Origin: Listeria monocytogenes
Lineage (GTDB): Bacteria > Bacillota > Bacilli > Lactobacillales > Listeriaceae
Direction of reading: 5' to 3'
Length of the DNA stretch: 64,000 bases
NCBI RefSeq assembly: GCF_041765605.1
Contig: NZ_CP168900.1
Span: 124,001-188,000, forward strand
The position numbers were made by a program, and so were the translations under genes. Every line of letters starts with the position of its first letter. Position 1 is the stretch's first letter. The notes under the pieces are model-generated. The model was not told the origin of the DNA. It saw only the letters and a list, made by a program, of their open reading frames with translations, and ran no database searches. Shown piece after piece: positions 46,945-55,679 of the stretch.

Positions 46945-48600
46945 TTATTTCTCCACCCGAATAAACTTATAACTATAAGGCGAACCAAAAGCATGTTTCT
47001 GAACGCCGGTAATATCTGTACGTTGCAACACTGCTGTTTGATGTTGATAAAGTGGTAAGATCGCCGCGTCATCATCAAGCAGAACTTTCTCAGAAGCTAC
47101 GAACGCATTCCAACGTTCTTCAGGCTTCGTCGCAAGCGTTGTATCCGTCGATTTTACAAGTTTATCATAAGCAGGACTGTTGTAACTCATATGGTTATTA
47201 AAGTAATCGGATAAGAATAAACTGCTATACGTCCACGGATCTTTAAAATCAGGCATCCAAGCAGCCAGTGACAAGTCATAATTACCATCAGAAGTTAGCT
47301 GTGTCGCGCTCTTCGAAGGCATATTTTTCACTTTAATCGTCACACCTGGCAAATTATCTTCAAACTGCGCTTTCAAATAAGCGAAAATGGTTTTCGTTGT
47401 TTCTTGGTCATCGCCGAGCAGTTCGATTGTTACTTTGTCAGTGCCAAGTTCTTTTTGTGCTTGTTTCCAATATTTTAAAGCTTCTTCTTTGTTATAAACT
47501 AAATGGTCGCCGCTATCTGTACGGAAATCAGCGCCCGTTGTTGGGTTTTGGACGAAATCTTTTGGAAGAAGTCCGTTCGCTGGGAAGGAACCGTCACCGA
47601 GAATCCGATCCGTTAGTTGTTTTTTATCGACAGCTAAATTAAGCGCGTGACGCAAGGAATTGTTCGCAAGAGGAGTCGCTTTACCGTCGCGTTTTTGATT
47701 CATGCGCAAATAACTAATCAGCGCATCTTTTTCCGTTTGGAAATCTTTCTTGTCTTTGTATTGTTTCGCAAAATCGCCTGAAAGTGGCACGCGGTCAGCT
47801 TCGTTTGTATTATAAAGGTTCACGCCGGCGTTAATATCTTTCGCGACTTGCACATCAATTTCATTTACTTTGACATTATCTTTGTCCCAATATTGATCGT
47901 TTTTCGCGTAAGTCCATTTATTCGTAATGTTGCCGCCCCAATCCTTCATAACAAAAGGACCATTGTATAAAGTGTGCGCACTATCTGTTCCGTATTTGTC
48001 GCCTTGTTTTTTCACAAAGCTTTCTTTTTGTGGGAAAAATGTTTCAAAAGAAAGAAGTGAAATGAAGTATGGAACTGGTTTTTTAAGTGTGATTTCAAGC
48101 GTTGTTGGGTCAGTTGCAACGACACCAAGGTCAGTTACAGGTAGTTTGCCTTCATTGATTTCAGTGGCGTTTTTAATCGAATCTTTGAAGAGCGCGGAGT
48201 ACCCAGGTGCGGTTTTTGGATCAACGGCACGGCGCCACGCGTAGACGAAATCATCAGCGGTTACTTGAGAACCATCGGACCATTTCGCGTTTTTCTTTAA
48301 TTTAATGGTGTATTTCGTTTGGTCAGCGCTGATTTCTGGCATTCCATCAGCAACCCCAGGAACAAAGTTATCTTTTTGATCAAGTGTGTATAATCCCTCG
48401 AAGACTTGGTTTTGTGCGGTAAAGCTAGCAAAGTCTTCCTCAGCTGTCGTATTTAAAGTCAGTAATTCACTGGTTTCAAGAAATTTAATTTTGTCCGGGG
48501 AAGTTTTTGTCGTAGATTTTTCATTGTCATTTCCGCAAGCTGTAAGTAAAAGTACTGTCAAAATGGCAAAAATAGGCAATGTTTTCTTTAAAAAATGCAT
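46945..48600 (-). CDS. Oligopeptide-binding lipoprotein (OppA-like)
   Basis: 551 residues from ATG 48600 (GGGGAG upstream); the open frame runs much further but contains the promoter. Lipobox LLTAC with Cys24. OppA pattern: LFKDSIKNATEINEGKLPVT, IKLKKNAKWSDGSQVTADDF, YAWRRAVDPKTAPGYSALF and EALKYWKQAQKELG. It binds peptides outside the cell. Divergent from the zinc importer with Zur-type sites between, so zinc-linked control is possible. No permease genes follow. Confidence 0.92.
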   Translation of the reverse strand: MHFLKKTLPIFAILTVLLLTACGNDNEKSTTKTSPDKIKFLETSELLTLNTTAEEDFASFTAQNQVFEGLYTLDQKDNFVPGVADGMPEISADQTKYTIKLKKNAKWSDGSQVTADDFVYAWRRAVDPKTAPGYSALFKDSIKNATEINEGKLPVTDLGVVATDPTTLEITLKKPVPYFISLLSFETFFPQKESFVKKQGDKYGTDSAHTLYNGPFVMKDWGGNITNKWTYAKNDQYWDKDNVKVNEIDVQVAKDINAGVNLYNTNEADRVPLSGDFAKQYKDKKDFQTEKDALISYLRMNQKRDGKATPLANNSLRHALNLAVDKKQLTDRILGDGSFPANGLLPKDFVQNPTTGADFRTDSGDHLVYNKEEALKYWKQAQKELGTDKVTIELLGDDQETTKTIFAYLKAQFEDNLPGVTIKVKNMPSKSATQLTSDGNYDLSLAAWMPDFKDPWTYSSLFLSDYFNNHMSYNSPAYDKLVKSTDTTLATKPEERWNAFVASEKVLLDDDAAILPLYQHQTAVLQRTDITGVQKHAFGSPYSYKFIRVEK

Positions 48601-48634
48601 GGTTTTCTCCCCTTCTATCTGTGTATTTATCGTT

Positions 48635-48663
48635 ATTATAAGTATTCCGATAAGATAAGTCAA
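48635..48663 (-). promoter_or_regulatory. Sigma-A promoter of the oppA-like gene
   Basis: On the - strand TTGACT (complement of 48658-48663), 17-bp spacer, TATAAT (complement of 48635-48640). Flanking TTATCG (48628-48633) and CGATAA (48649-48654) form a dyad across it. Confidence 0.82.
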
Positions 48664-48726
48664 GTTAATGATTTGGCAAAAAACTGCTTGACGCAAAAAT
48701 AATCCCGTGATAAGATATTTTGTGCA

Positions 48727-48808
48727 AATAAGAATGATTACGTTTTGCGATACGCAATCATAATTTACATAGTGCAACTTTAAGTTTTAAATCGTAATCA
48801 TTACGAAA
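48727..48808 (+). promoter_or_regulatory. Two Zur-type boxes in the oppA-zinA intergenic region
   Basis: Box 1 AAATCGTAATCATTACGAAA (48789-48808) follows the Zur consensus AAATCGTAATNATTACGATTT almost exactly and lies 14 bp before the zinA ATG. Box 2 AATAAGAATGATTACGTTTT (48727-48746) matches 16 of 20 positions. Zur with zinc would repress zinABC and possibly the divergent gene. Confidence 0.85.
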
Positions 48809-48821
48809 AAGGAGAGATAAT

Positions 48822-49763
48822 ATGAAAAAATGGTCATTTTTAGTTGTAACAGTGTTGGCGTTCGTTTTAGTTTTGGCCGGATGCGGTGCTAGCAACGATA
48901 AAGTAAGTGGAGATAAGGACAAGCTCAAGATAGTGACAACTTTTTACCCAATGTACGATTTTACCAAAAATGTTGCGGGAGATAATGCTTCGATTGAAAT
49001 GTTGAATGATGCTGGGACAGAACCTCATGATTACGAACCAAGCGCAAAGGATATTGCCAAAATCGAAGCGGCGGATGTTTTCGTTTATAACAGTGAAGAC
49101 ATGGAAACTTGGGTGCCGAGCGTACTTAAAAGCTTAGATTCGAAAAAATTAACCGTGATTGATGCGAGTAAAGGAATCGAGCTAGTAGAAGGAACCGAAG
49201 AAGAAGACCATGATCATGAGCACGAAGAAGGCCACCACCATGAACACGATCCTCACGTATGGCTAAGCCCAGTCCTGGCCGAACAAGAAGTGACTAATAT
49301 CCAGAACGGTCTTACAAAAGCAGATAAAACAAATGCAGATACATACAAAAAGAACGCAGAAACATATAAAGAGAAATTAAAAACACTCGACAACAAATTT
49401 AAAACAGCTTTTGAAGGAGCAAAACAACGCGACTTCGTAACCCAACATGCAGCTTTCCAATATTTAGCGAAAGAGTATGACTTGCATCAAGTGGCAATCG
49501 CCGGTCTTTCACCTGACCAAGAACCAAGCCCAGCACGATTAGCGGAATTACAAAAATACGTGAAAGAAAATAACATCAGCACCATTTATTTTGAAGAAGT
49601 AGCTTCACCAAAAGTCGCAGAGACACTAGCGAACGAAACGGGAGCAAAACTAGAAGTACTAAGCCCTATCGAAGGAATTACGGATAAAGAACAGAAAAAA
49701 GGCATGGATTATATTGCTTATATGGAACAAAACCTACAAGCCTTGCAAAAAACAATAAAATAA
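48822..49763 (+). CDS. zinA: Zinc-binding lipoprotein of an ABC importer
   Basis: 313 residues, ZnuA/AdcA type (cluster 9). Lipobox LVLAGC. Typical opening TTFYPMYDFTKNVAGD and TEPHDYEPS, then a His/Asp/Glu-rich loop (DHDHEHEEGHHHEHDPH) for zinc loading, and DPHVWLSP. It captures zinc outside and hands it to the ZinB/ZinC transporter. AAAGGAG before the ATG; a Zur box overlaps the leader. Listeria names the set zinABC, one of two zinc uptake systems besides zurAM. Confidence 0.96.
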   Translation: MKKWSFLVVTVLAFVLVLAGCGASNDKVSGDKDKLKIVTTFYPMYDFTKNVAGDNASIEMLNDAGTEPHDYEPSAKDIAKIEAADVFVYNSEDMETWVPSVLKSLDSKKLTVIDASKGIELVEGTEEEDHDHEHEEGHHHEHDPHVWLSPVLAEQEVTNIQNGLTKADKTNADTYKKNAETYKEKLKTLDNKFKTAFEGAKQRDFVTQHAAFQYLAKEYDLHQVAIAGLSPDQEPSPARLAELQKYVKENNISTIYFEEVASPKVAETLANETGAKLEVLSPIEGITDKEQKKGMDYIAYMEQNLQALQKTIK

Positions 49764-49775
49764 GGAAGCGATCAA

Positions 49776-50480
49776 ATGAAATACATCGATATAGCCAATA
49801 TTGGTTTTAAATATGAATCCGAGCCAGTGCTTGAAAACATTTCTTTTCAAGTGAGTGCGGGAGAATTTATTATACTAACAGGAGAAAACGGAGCAGCTAA
49901 ATCAACACTGCTCCGTATTATTTTGGGCATTTTACAACCCGATAAAGGTTCCGTTACTTTCGCCAAAAAGAACGCAGATGGCGGGCGACTTTTGACAGGT
50001 TATGTACCACAACAAATAGCATCATTTAATGCGGGTTTTCCAAGTACAGTTCTCGAACTAGTGCGGTCAGGTCGTTTTCCAAATGGTAAATGGTTCAAAC
50101 GGCTGACTACAAAAGATCATGCGCATGTTGAAAAAGCATTGAAATCTGTAGAAATGTGGGATTATCGTCATAAACGTATCGGTGAGCTATCAGGTGGTCA
50201 AAAACAACGGATTTGCCTGGCCCGAATGTTTGCAACCGACCCAGATATATTAATTTTGGATGAACCACAAACAGCAATGGATAAACAAAGTAAAATCCGT
50301 TTTTATGATTTATTAAGACATGAAGCACAAGTACATGGTAAAGCGATTTTAATGGTAACGCACGATAGTGAAGAAATGGAAGATTTTGTTGATAAGCATA
50401 TTCGCCTTATTAGAAAGGAGGATGTGTCATGGAAATGTTTCTCTATGGATTTATGCAAAGAGCCTTCCAAGCATCAATGA
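49776..50480 (+). CDS. zinB: ATPase of the zinc ABC importer
   Basis: 234 residues. Walker A GENGAAKST, a family variant with Ala in place of the last Gly that occurs in AdcC-like zinc ATPases. Signature LSGGQKQR, Walker B ILILDEPQTAMD, H-loop VTHDSEEM. Starts 12 bp after zinA and its end overlaps the permease gene by 52 bp in another frame. It powers zinc uptake. Confidence 0.95.
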   Translation: MKYIDIANIGFKYESEPVLENISFQVSAGEFIILTGENGAAKSTLLRIILGILQPDKGSVTFAKKNADGGRLLTGYVPQQIASFNAGFPSTVLELVRSGRFPNGKWFKRLTTKDHAHVEKALKSVEMWDYRHKRIGELSGGQKQRICLARMFATDPDILILDEPQTAMDKQSKIRFYDLLRHEAQVHGKAILMVTHDSEEMEDFVDKHIRLIRKEDVSWKCFSMDLCKEPSKHQ

Positions 50481-51235
50481 TAATTGCTATAATTGCTCCT
50501 CTTTTAGGAGTTTTCTTGATTATTCGCAGACAGTCGCTTATGGCGGATACACTTTCGCATGTGTCGCTTGCAGGGGTGGCTTTTGGGTTGGTTTTAAATG
50601 TGAATCCCAGTGTGACAACGCTTATTGTAGTAGTTATTGCGGCGCTCGGGATTGAGTATTTGCGCGGGGTTTATGCAACTTATTCAGAGTTGTCCATTGC
50701 GATACTAATGGCTGGTGGGCTTGCTGTGGCGTTAGTGTTGATGAGTTTAGATCAGGGTGGAATTACAACAAGCGTGCAGCAGTACTTATTTGGTTCGATT
50801 GTAACAATCAGTAAGGCGCAAGTGCAGCTGTTGGTAATTTTAGGAGTAGCTATCGTAGTATTGTTCTTAGTGTTTAAAAGGTTTATGTTTGTACTTACTT
50901 TTAGTGAAGATGTTGCAGTTGCAGAAGGAGTCCCTGTACGTTTGATTTCGCTTTTATTCAGTGTGGTTACTGGGATTGCGATTGCTGTTATTATGCCAAT
51001 AGCCGGAGCGTTACTCGTTTCAGCGCTCATTATATTACCAGCTGCAATCGGTATGCGAATTTCAAAAGGGTTCCTGATGTGTGTTATTAGTGCAATTCTG
51101 ATTGGCTTAGTCGGAATGTTTTCCGGCCTTGTGTCTTCCTACCAACTAGGAACCCCACCTGGCGCAACAATTACCTTAATGTTTATCATTCTTTTCATTA
51201 TTTCGACCGTTGTTTTAAAACTGGCACGGAAATGA
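50429..51235 (+). CDS. zinC: Membrane permease of the zinc ABC importer
   Basis: 268 residues, about eight hydrophobic helices. ABC-3 family marks: RRQSLMADTLSHVSLAGVAFG, RGVYATYSELSIAILMAG and LLVSALIILPAA. AGAAAGGAGG before the ATG, inside the end of the ATPase gene. It forms the channel of the ZinABC importer. The stop is only three bases before the convergent regulator gene. Confidence 0.95.
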   Translation: MEMFLYGFMQRAFQASMIIAIIAPLLGVFLIIRRQSLMADTLSHVSLAGVAFGLVLNVNPSVTTLIVVVIAALGIEYLRGVYATYSELSIAILMAGGLAVALVLMSLDQGGITTSVQQYLFGSIVTISKAQVQLLVILGVAIVVLFLVFKRFMFVLTFSEDVAVAEGVPVRLISLLFSVVTGIAIAVIMPIAGALLVSALIILPAAIGMRISKGFLMCVISAILIGLVGMFSGLVSSYQLGTPPGATITLMFIILFIISTVVLKLARK

Positions 51236-51238
51236 TTT

Positions 51239-51919
51239 TTAGAACGATGTTTGACCATTTTGTATCATTGCATAAAGCTCTTGGTCATGAATAATCCAAC
51301 TTTTTTCTTTCTTTTCAATCTGATTAGTTGTTTTGAGATGTTGCAAATCCTTGTAAAAACAGCTTTTCGAAAGATTACTATAAGAAAGTAGATGGCTTGT
51401 TTTAATTGCTTGAGGCAGTATTACTGTGTCATCATCACTCAGAACCCCATGTAACAAAGCCATATTCGAAAAGGTCGTTTTAAGTTTTTCAGAAGCCGGA
51501 CTACTTGCCATTAAGCTTTTAAAGTAAAGGTGAGTAGTCTGGTTTTTCATAATGAAGAATTGAAAGCCAAAATTCTCAGGAAACATCGAAAGAAAATATT
51601 CCATATCTATTTTCGAATATTTATATAAAGAACATCCAGAAAGGGTCTTAAAATTAAAACGATTATCACTTTGGTCGAGTAATGTAAAATAGTTTAAAAA
51701 TGTTCCTTTTCCTTGAATAGAATAGATTTTAGAGTGTTCTTTACCATCGTTCAAAATCAAAGCAATATATCCATCTACTACGAGATAAATATGATTATCA
51801 ATGTCCGCTTTTTCGGTTAATAGGCTGGCATTTTTTGGTACATCTATTTGTTCATAAGTTATTCTGCCTTCGTGGGATAAACGAATGAATTCTTGATAAT
51901 TATATAAAGTTTTTGACAT
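51239..51919 (-). CDS. PrfA/Crp-like regulator
   Basis: 226 residues from ATG 51919 (GGAGAAACGCC 7 bp upstream). cNMP-like barrel in the first 120 residues (NHIYLVVDGYIALILNDGKE, GKGTFLNYFTLLDQSDNRFN) and a C-terminal winged helix with KTSHLLSYSNLSKSCFYKDL. The helix-turn-helix is poorly conserved, as in many listerial PrfA paralogs. It ends three bases from zinC, convergently, and no terminator fits between. Target unknown. Confidence 0.78.
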   Translation of the reverse strand: MSKTLYNYQEFIRLSHEGRITYEQIDVPKNASLLTEKADIDNHIYLVVDGYIALILNDGKEHSKIYSIQGKGTFLNYFTLLDQSDNRFNFKTLSGCSLYKYSKIDMEYFLSMFPENFGFQFFIMKNQTTHLYFKSLMASSPASEKLKTTFSNMALLHGVLSDDDTVILPQAIKTSHLLSYSNLSKSCFYKDLQHLKTTNQIEKKEKSWIIHDQELYAMIQNGQTSF

Positions 51920-52144
51920 GGCGTTTCTCCAATCTTCTTTTGTAAACATAATTGTATCAGAATGCTAAAAATCGATTGTATGCAGTGAAGTAGTATTTTT
52001 TGGATAAATGTTTCCAAAATGTGAAATATTTAAATCTTTAAAAGTCTTTTGATGGGAAAAATGATGATTTATCTGCTAGGAATTGCGGTGTTATAGTAAT
52101 TCAACAAAAAAATCCTAAAAGTAATCCTTTTTACTAAATCGATA

Positions 52145-52168
52145 CGAACGTAGGTTCTGTGTTATAAT
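52145..52168 (+). promoter_or_regulatory. LexA/SOS box overlapping the promoter of the DinG-like gene
   Basis: CGAACGTAGGTTCT (52145-52158) matches the Gram-positive SOS box CGAAC-N4-GTTCG except the last base. TATAAT (52163-52168) follows four bases later. LexA binding here would block transcription. Confidence 0.85.
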
Positions 52169-52197
52169 TCAATTGGATTGTAAGAGGGGGCTTATTG

Positions 52198-54537
52198 ATG
52201 AGGAAAGTGCAGATTTCAGTTAGGCGTTTAGTAGAGTTTGTCTTAAGAAGCGGTAGTATCGATAACCGAATGACTAGCTCAGACCGCGCCCTAGAAGGAA
52301 CAAAAATTCATCAATTACTCCAAAAAGAAGCGGGAGAAGAATATGTGGCAGAAGTGAGTCTAAAGCTAGAACGAATAGTGGATGGAATTGCTTTTTCGCT
52401 TGAAGGTCGTGCGGATGGTATCATAAATGACCAAATGATTGACGAAATTAAGACAACCGAAACACCGATGAAAGAAATAACGGAAGATTTTCGACCTCTT
52501 CACTGGGCTCAACTTATCTGTTATGGATTTATGCTTGCTGAAAAGTCGGATTTGGCAGAAGTTACACTGCAATTAACGTATTATCAAGTATCAGATAAAG
52601 AAGTAAAGCAATTTCAACGTGTAATGAGTCGTGAAGATATGGGCGCTTTTGTGGACGATTTACTTTCCAAGTATGCTATTTGGGCAAAAGCATCGGCTGC
52701 GTGGGAAATGAAGCGAAATAAAACTATTCAAGAATTAACTTTTCCATATGATAACTATCGAAGTGGACAAAGAGAGCTTGCCATTGCAGTGTACCGGACA
52801 GTAGCCTCCGAAGAAAGTTTGTTTTGTGAAGCTCCTACCGGTATCGGTAAAACAATGTCAACATTATTCCCGAGCGTTAAAGCCATGGGCGAAGGAAAAA
52901 CAGATAAATTGTTCTACTTTACTGCAAAAACTATTACGCGACAAGTTGCCGAAGATGCGTTAGATGAGATGCGCCGTAAAGGACTGGCTGCAAGAAGCGT
53001 GACAATAACTGCGAAGGACAAAATATGCTTTTTAGACGAACGAAAATGTGAACCGGATCATTGCCAATTTGCACGAGGTTATTACGACCGTTTGAACGAA
53101 GCATTGTTTGATATGTTGCAAACGGAAGAAGCGATTACCCGTCCAATTGTTGAAAGCTACGCCCGGAAATACACACTTTGCCCATTTGAATTATCACTAG
53201 ATGTTGCTCTTTTTTGTGATGTAATAGTTTGTGATTATAATTATTTATTTGACCCAGTAGTCTACTTGAAACGCTTTTTTGCAGAAGGGCCGGGGAAATA
53301 TACTTTTCTGGTGGATGAAGTGCATAATTTAGTAGACCGCGCGCGCTCGATGTATTCGGCAACACTGAAAAAATCATTAGTTATGCAAGTCAAACGGGGA
53401 CTAGATTCCAAAAAGAACAAACGACTGCTAAATGCAATAAACGCGATGAATAAAGAAATGATTGCACTAAATAAAAAATTAAAGGACTTAGAAAAAACAA
53501 TTTATGTCCAAAAAGATGAACTCGGTGATTGGAATGCATCTGTGTTAAAGTTCACCTTTGTAGCGAAAGAATGGTTGCCTCAAAACGCCCAGTCAGAATC
53601 ACAAGCGGATGTGTTGGAACTTTATTTTGAGAGCTTAAGATACGTTGCAATTGCAGAGTTTTATGATGACCGCTACGTTACACAAGTTACGAGAAGTCAC
53701 GGGGATTTAGAAATAAAACAACTCTGTTTAGATCCTGCTTTCTTACTTTCGGAAAAGCTGAAACTCGGAAGCAGCTCGGTGCTCTTTTCAGCGACAATGC
53801 GGCCGATAGATTACTATACAAACGTCCTCGGTGGTCAAGAAGACACGAGTAGAATGATTTTTTCTTCGCCATTTAAACAAAAAAACATGCATTTACTAGT
53901 AGCGGATTATATTAGCACGAAATACCAGATGCGCGAAAATAGTATGGAAGCTGTTGTGGATGCTCTCTATGCGCTAGCCTCTGGAAAAAAAGGCAACTAT
54001 TTATTTTTCTTTCCATCATTCTTGTATTTACAAAAGGTATACGATTTATTTAAAGAAAAATATCCTAATATTCGGTCGCAAAAACAAGAAACTGCCATGG
54101 ATGAAGAGCAGCGAGAGCATTTTTTAGAAAATTTTCAAGCAGGGAATGAAGAAAGTTTGGTTGGTTTTTGCGTTTTGGGAGGCGTTTTTTCAGAAGGGGT
54201 AGATCTTCGTGGGGAGCGATTAGTTGGTGCGGCGGTTGTCGGAGTAGGGCTTGCGCAACTGAATCATGAATCCGATTTAATTAAAGATTATTATAATGAA
54301 ACGATTGGCCGGGGATTTGATTATGCGTACCAAATACCAGGAATGAACAAGGTGCTTCAAGCGGTTGGCCGGGTTATTCGCGGAGAATCGGATTGTGGCG
54401 TAGTGTTGTTAATAGAAGAACGCTTTTCGGCCGATCGTTACCGAGCATTATTCCCTGCGCACTGGAACCATGCAAAAACAGTGAAGAGCACGGACGATAT
54501 CTCCCGAGAAGTGGCCGGATTTTGGCAGAATCGCTAA
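52198..54537 (+). CDS. DinG/XPD-like helicase with N-terminal PD-(D/E)XK nuclease domain
   Basis: 779 residues from ATG 52198 (AAGAGGGGG upstream; TTG 52195 less likely). N-terminal nuclease-like region about 40-170 (EGRADGIINDQMIDEIKTTE with the D...E-x-K pattern). Helicase core: Walker A EAPTGIGKTMST, iron-sulfur cysteines KICFLDERKCEPDHCQFARG and KYTLCPFE, motif II FLVDEVHNLVDRA (DEVH), motif VI QAVGRVIRGESDCG. It unwinds DNA 5'-3' and may trim it during repair. The SOS box upstream fits. From memory lmo0157-lmo0158 is in the listerial SOS regulon. Confidence 0.9.
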   Translation: MRKVQISVRRLVEFVLRSGSIDNRMTSSDRALEGTKIHQLLQKEAGEEYVAEVSLKLERIVDGIAFSLEGRADGIINDQMIDEIKTTETPMKEITEDFRPLHWAQLICYGFMLAEKSDLAEVTLQLTYYQVSDKEVKQFQRVMSREDMGAFVDDLLSKYAIWAKASAAWEMKRNKTIQELTFPYDNYRSGQRELAIAVYRTVASEESLFCEAPTGIGKTMSTLFPSVKAMGEGKTDKLFYFTAKTITRQVAEDALDEMRRKGLAARSVTITAKDKICFLDERKCEPDHCQFARGYYDRLNEALFDMLQTEEAITRPIVESYARKYTLCPFELSLDVALFCDVIVCDYNYLFDPVVYLKRFFAEGPGKYTFLVDEVHNLVDRARSMYSATLKKSLVMQVKRGLDSKKNKRLLNAINAMNKEMIALNKKLKDLEKTIYVQKDELGDWNASVLKFTFVAKEWLPQNAQSESQADVLELYFESLRYVAIAEFYDDRYVTQVTRSHGDLEIKQLCLDPAFLLSEKLKLGSSSVLFSATMRPIDYYTNVLGGQEDTSRMIFSSPFKQKNMHLLVADYISTKYQMRENSMEAVVDALYALASGKKGNYLFFFPSFLYLQKVYDLFKEKYPNIRSQKQETAMDEEQREHFLENFQAGNEESLVGFCVLGGVFSEGVDLRGERLVGAAVVGVGLAQLNHESDLIKDYYNETIGRGFDYAYQIPGMNKVLQAVGRVIRGESDCGVVLLIEERFSADRYRALFPAHWNHAKTVKSTDDISREVAGFWQNR

Positions 54538-54582
54538 TTTTCTAGTAGAATAGAGGTAATTAGTCATTTTTGGGAGGAAATT

Positions 54583-55395
54583 ATGTATAAAATTATTGCG
54601 ATAGATATTGATGGCACACTATTAAACGACGCACACGAAATTACACCAGCCGTGCGGGATTCTATTAAAGCCGCAAAAGAAAAAGGGGTAAAAGTAGTAC
54701 TATGTACAGGACGTCCACTTGCAGGAATCAAAAAAAGCTTAATTGAACTAGATCTTTTAGACGTGGGAGATTACGCAATTACGTTTAATGGGGCAGTTGT
54801 GTTAGAAACAGCCTCCGAGAAAACATTAGCAGATATTACCTTAAATAAAACAGAACTAGAAGAAATTTATGCATTTTGTCATGCAGAAAATGTTAACGTT
54901 ACTTATTTTGACGGGAAAAATATGTATGTACCAAGTCGCAAAATCACGGAAATCACTTGTCAAGATTCGCTACTACTTGGGACGCCGCTATACCATTTGC
55001 CTGTTGAGGAAGCACCTGCATCTATTCACGTTTCCAAAGTTATGCTACTAGACTCGCCTGAAAAAATTACCGATGTGATAAAAAAATTACCAGAGAGCAT
55101 CAAACAAAAATTTTACGTCGTTCGGAGTGTTCCATATAACTTAGAATTCTTGCAAAAAGGCGTAAATAAAGGATCAGCGCTCGCTAGTTTAGCAGAAAAA
55201 CTTGGGGTGTCTCAAAGTGAAGTCATGAGTATTGGTGACCAAGAAAATGATATTAGCATGATTGAGTACGCTGGTATGGGAGTTGCGATGGGTAATGCGA
55301 CAGAGCATATTAAAGAAATCGCCAACTATACAACAACTACTAATAATGAAGATGGTGTAGCACAGGCTATCCAAATGCTCGTTCTTGACCGCTAA
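54583..55395 (+). CDS. HAD-superfamily Cof-type sugar phosphatase
   Basis: 270 residues, GGGAGGAAATT before the ATG, 45 bp after the helicase gene. HAD motif I IDIDGTLLND (nucleophile Asp8 and acid Asp10), motif II CTGRP, C2B cap, Lys motif LQKGVNKGSALASLAEKLG, and motif III/IV GDQENDISMIEYAGMGVAMG. It removes phosphate from small sugar or cofactor phosphates. Probably read through from the SOS-controlled gene, so it may rise with DNA damage. Confidence 0.92.
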   Translation: MYKIIAIDIDGTLLNDAHEITPAVRDSIKAAKEKGVKVVLCTGRPLAGIKKSLIELDLLDVGDYAITFNGAVVLETASEKTLADITLNKTELEEIYAFCHAENVNVTYFDGKNMYVPSRKITEITCQDSLLLGTPLYHLPVEEAPASIHVSKVMLLDSPEKITDVIKKLPESIKQKFYVVRSVPYNLEFLQKGVNKGSALASLAEKLGVSQSEVMSIGDQENDISMIEYAGMGVAMGNATEHIKEIANYTTTTNNEDGVAQAIQMLVLDR

Positions 55396-55470
55396 AATGA
55401 ACAAAGAGTAGTAAAAATAGAATATTGTCATACAGTGTATATGGAAATGAAAAAATAGATAAACTGTTAT

Positions 55471-55510
55471 AAAAAGCCGAAGCCTTCTATAAAGGAGTTT
55501 CGGCTTTTTT
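55471..55510 (+). terminator. Terminator after the HAD gene
   Basis: AAAAAGCCGAA and TTTCGGCTTTTTT with an inner CCTT/AAGG pairing. Confidence 0.85.
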
Positions 55511-55679
55511 GTTCAATTTAGTACTTAATAATATATGGATTTTCAAAATCGTCACCGAAAGTTCATAAAGTTCTCTTTATACAAGCAGTACTTCCGAAAA
55601 GTGATATAGCCTGGAGTTACTCAACTGTCATATGATGTGTGATAATAACAAAACTTCATTAGTAAAGGATGAATTTGTA

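Noticed and set aside
49776-50480. Walker A of the zinc ATPase with Ala for Gly (GENGAAKST)
   Set aside because: This variant occurs in Gram-positive AdcC/ZnuC-like ATPases; all other motifs are intact.
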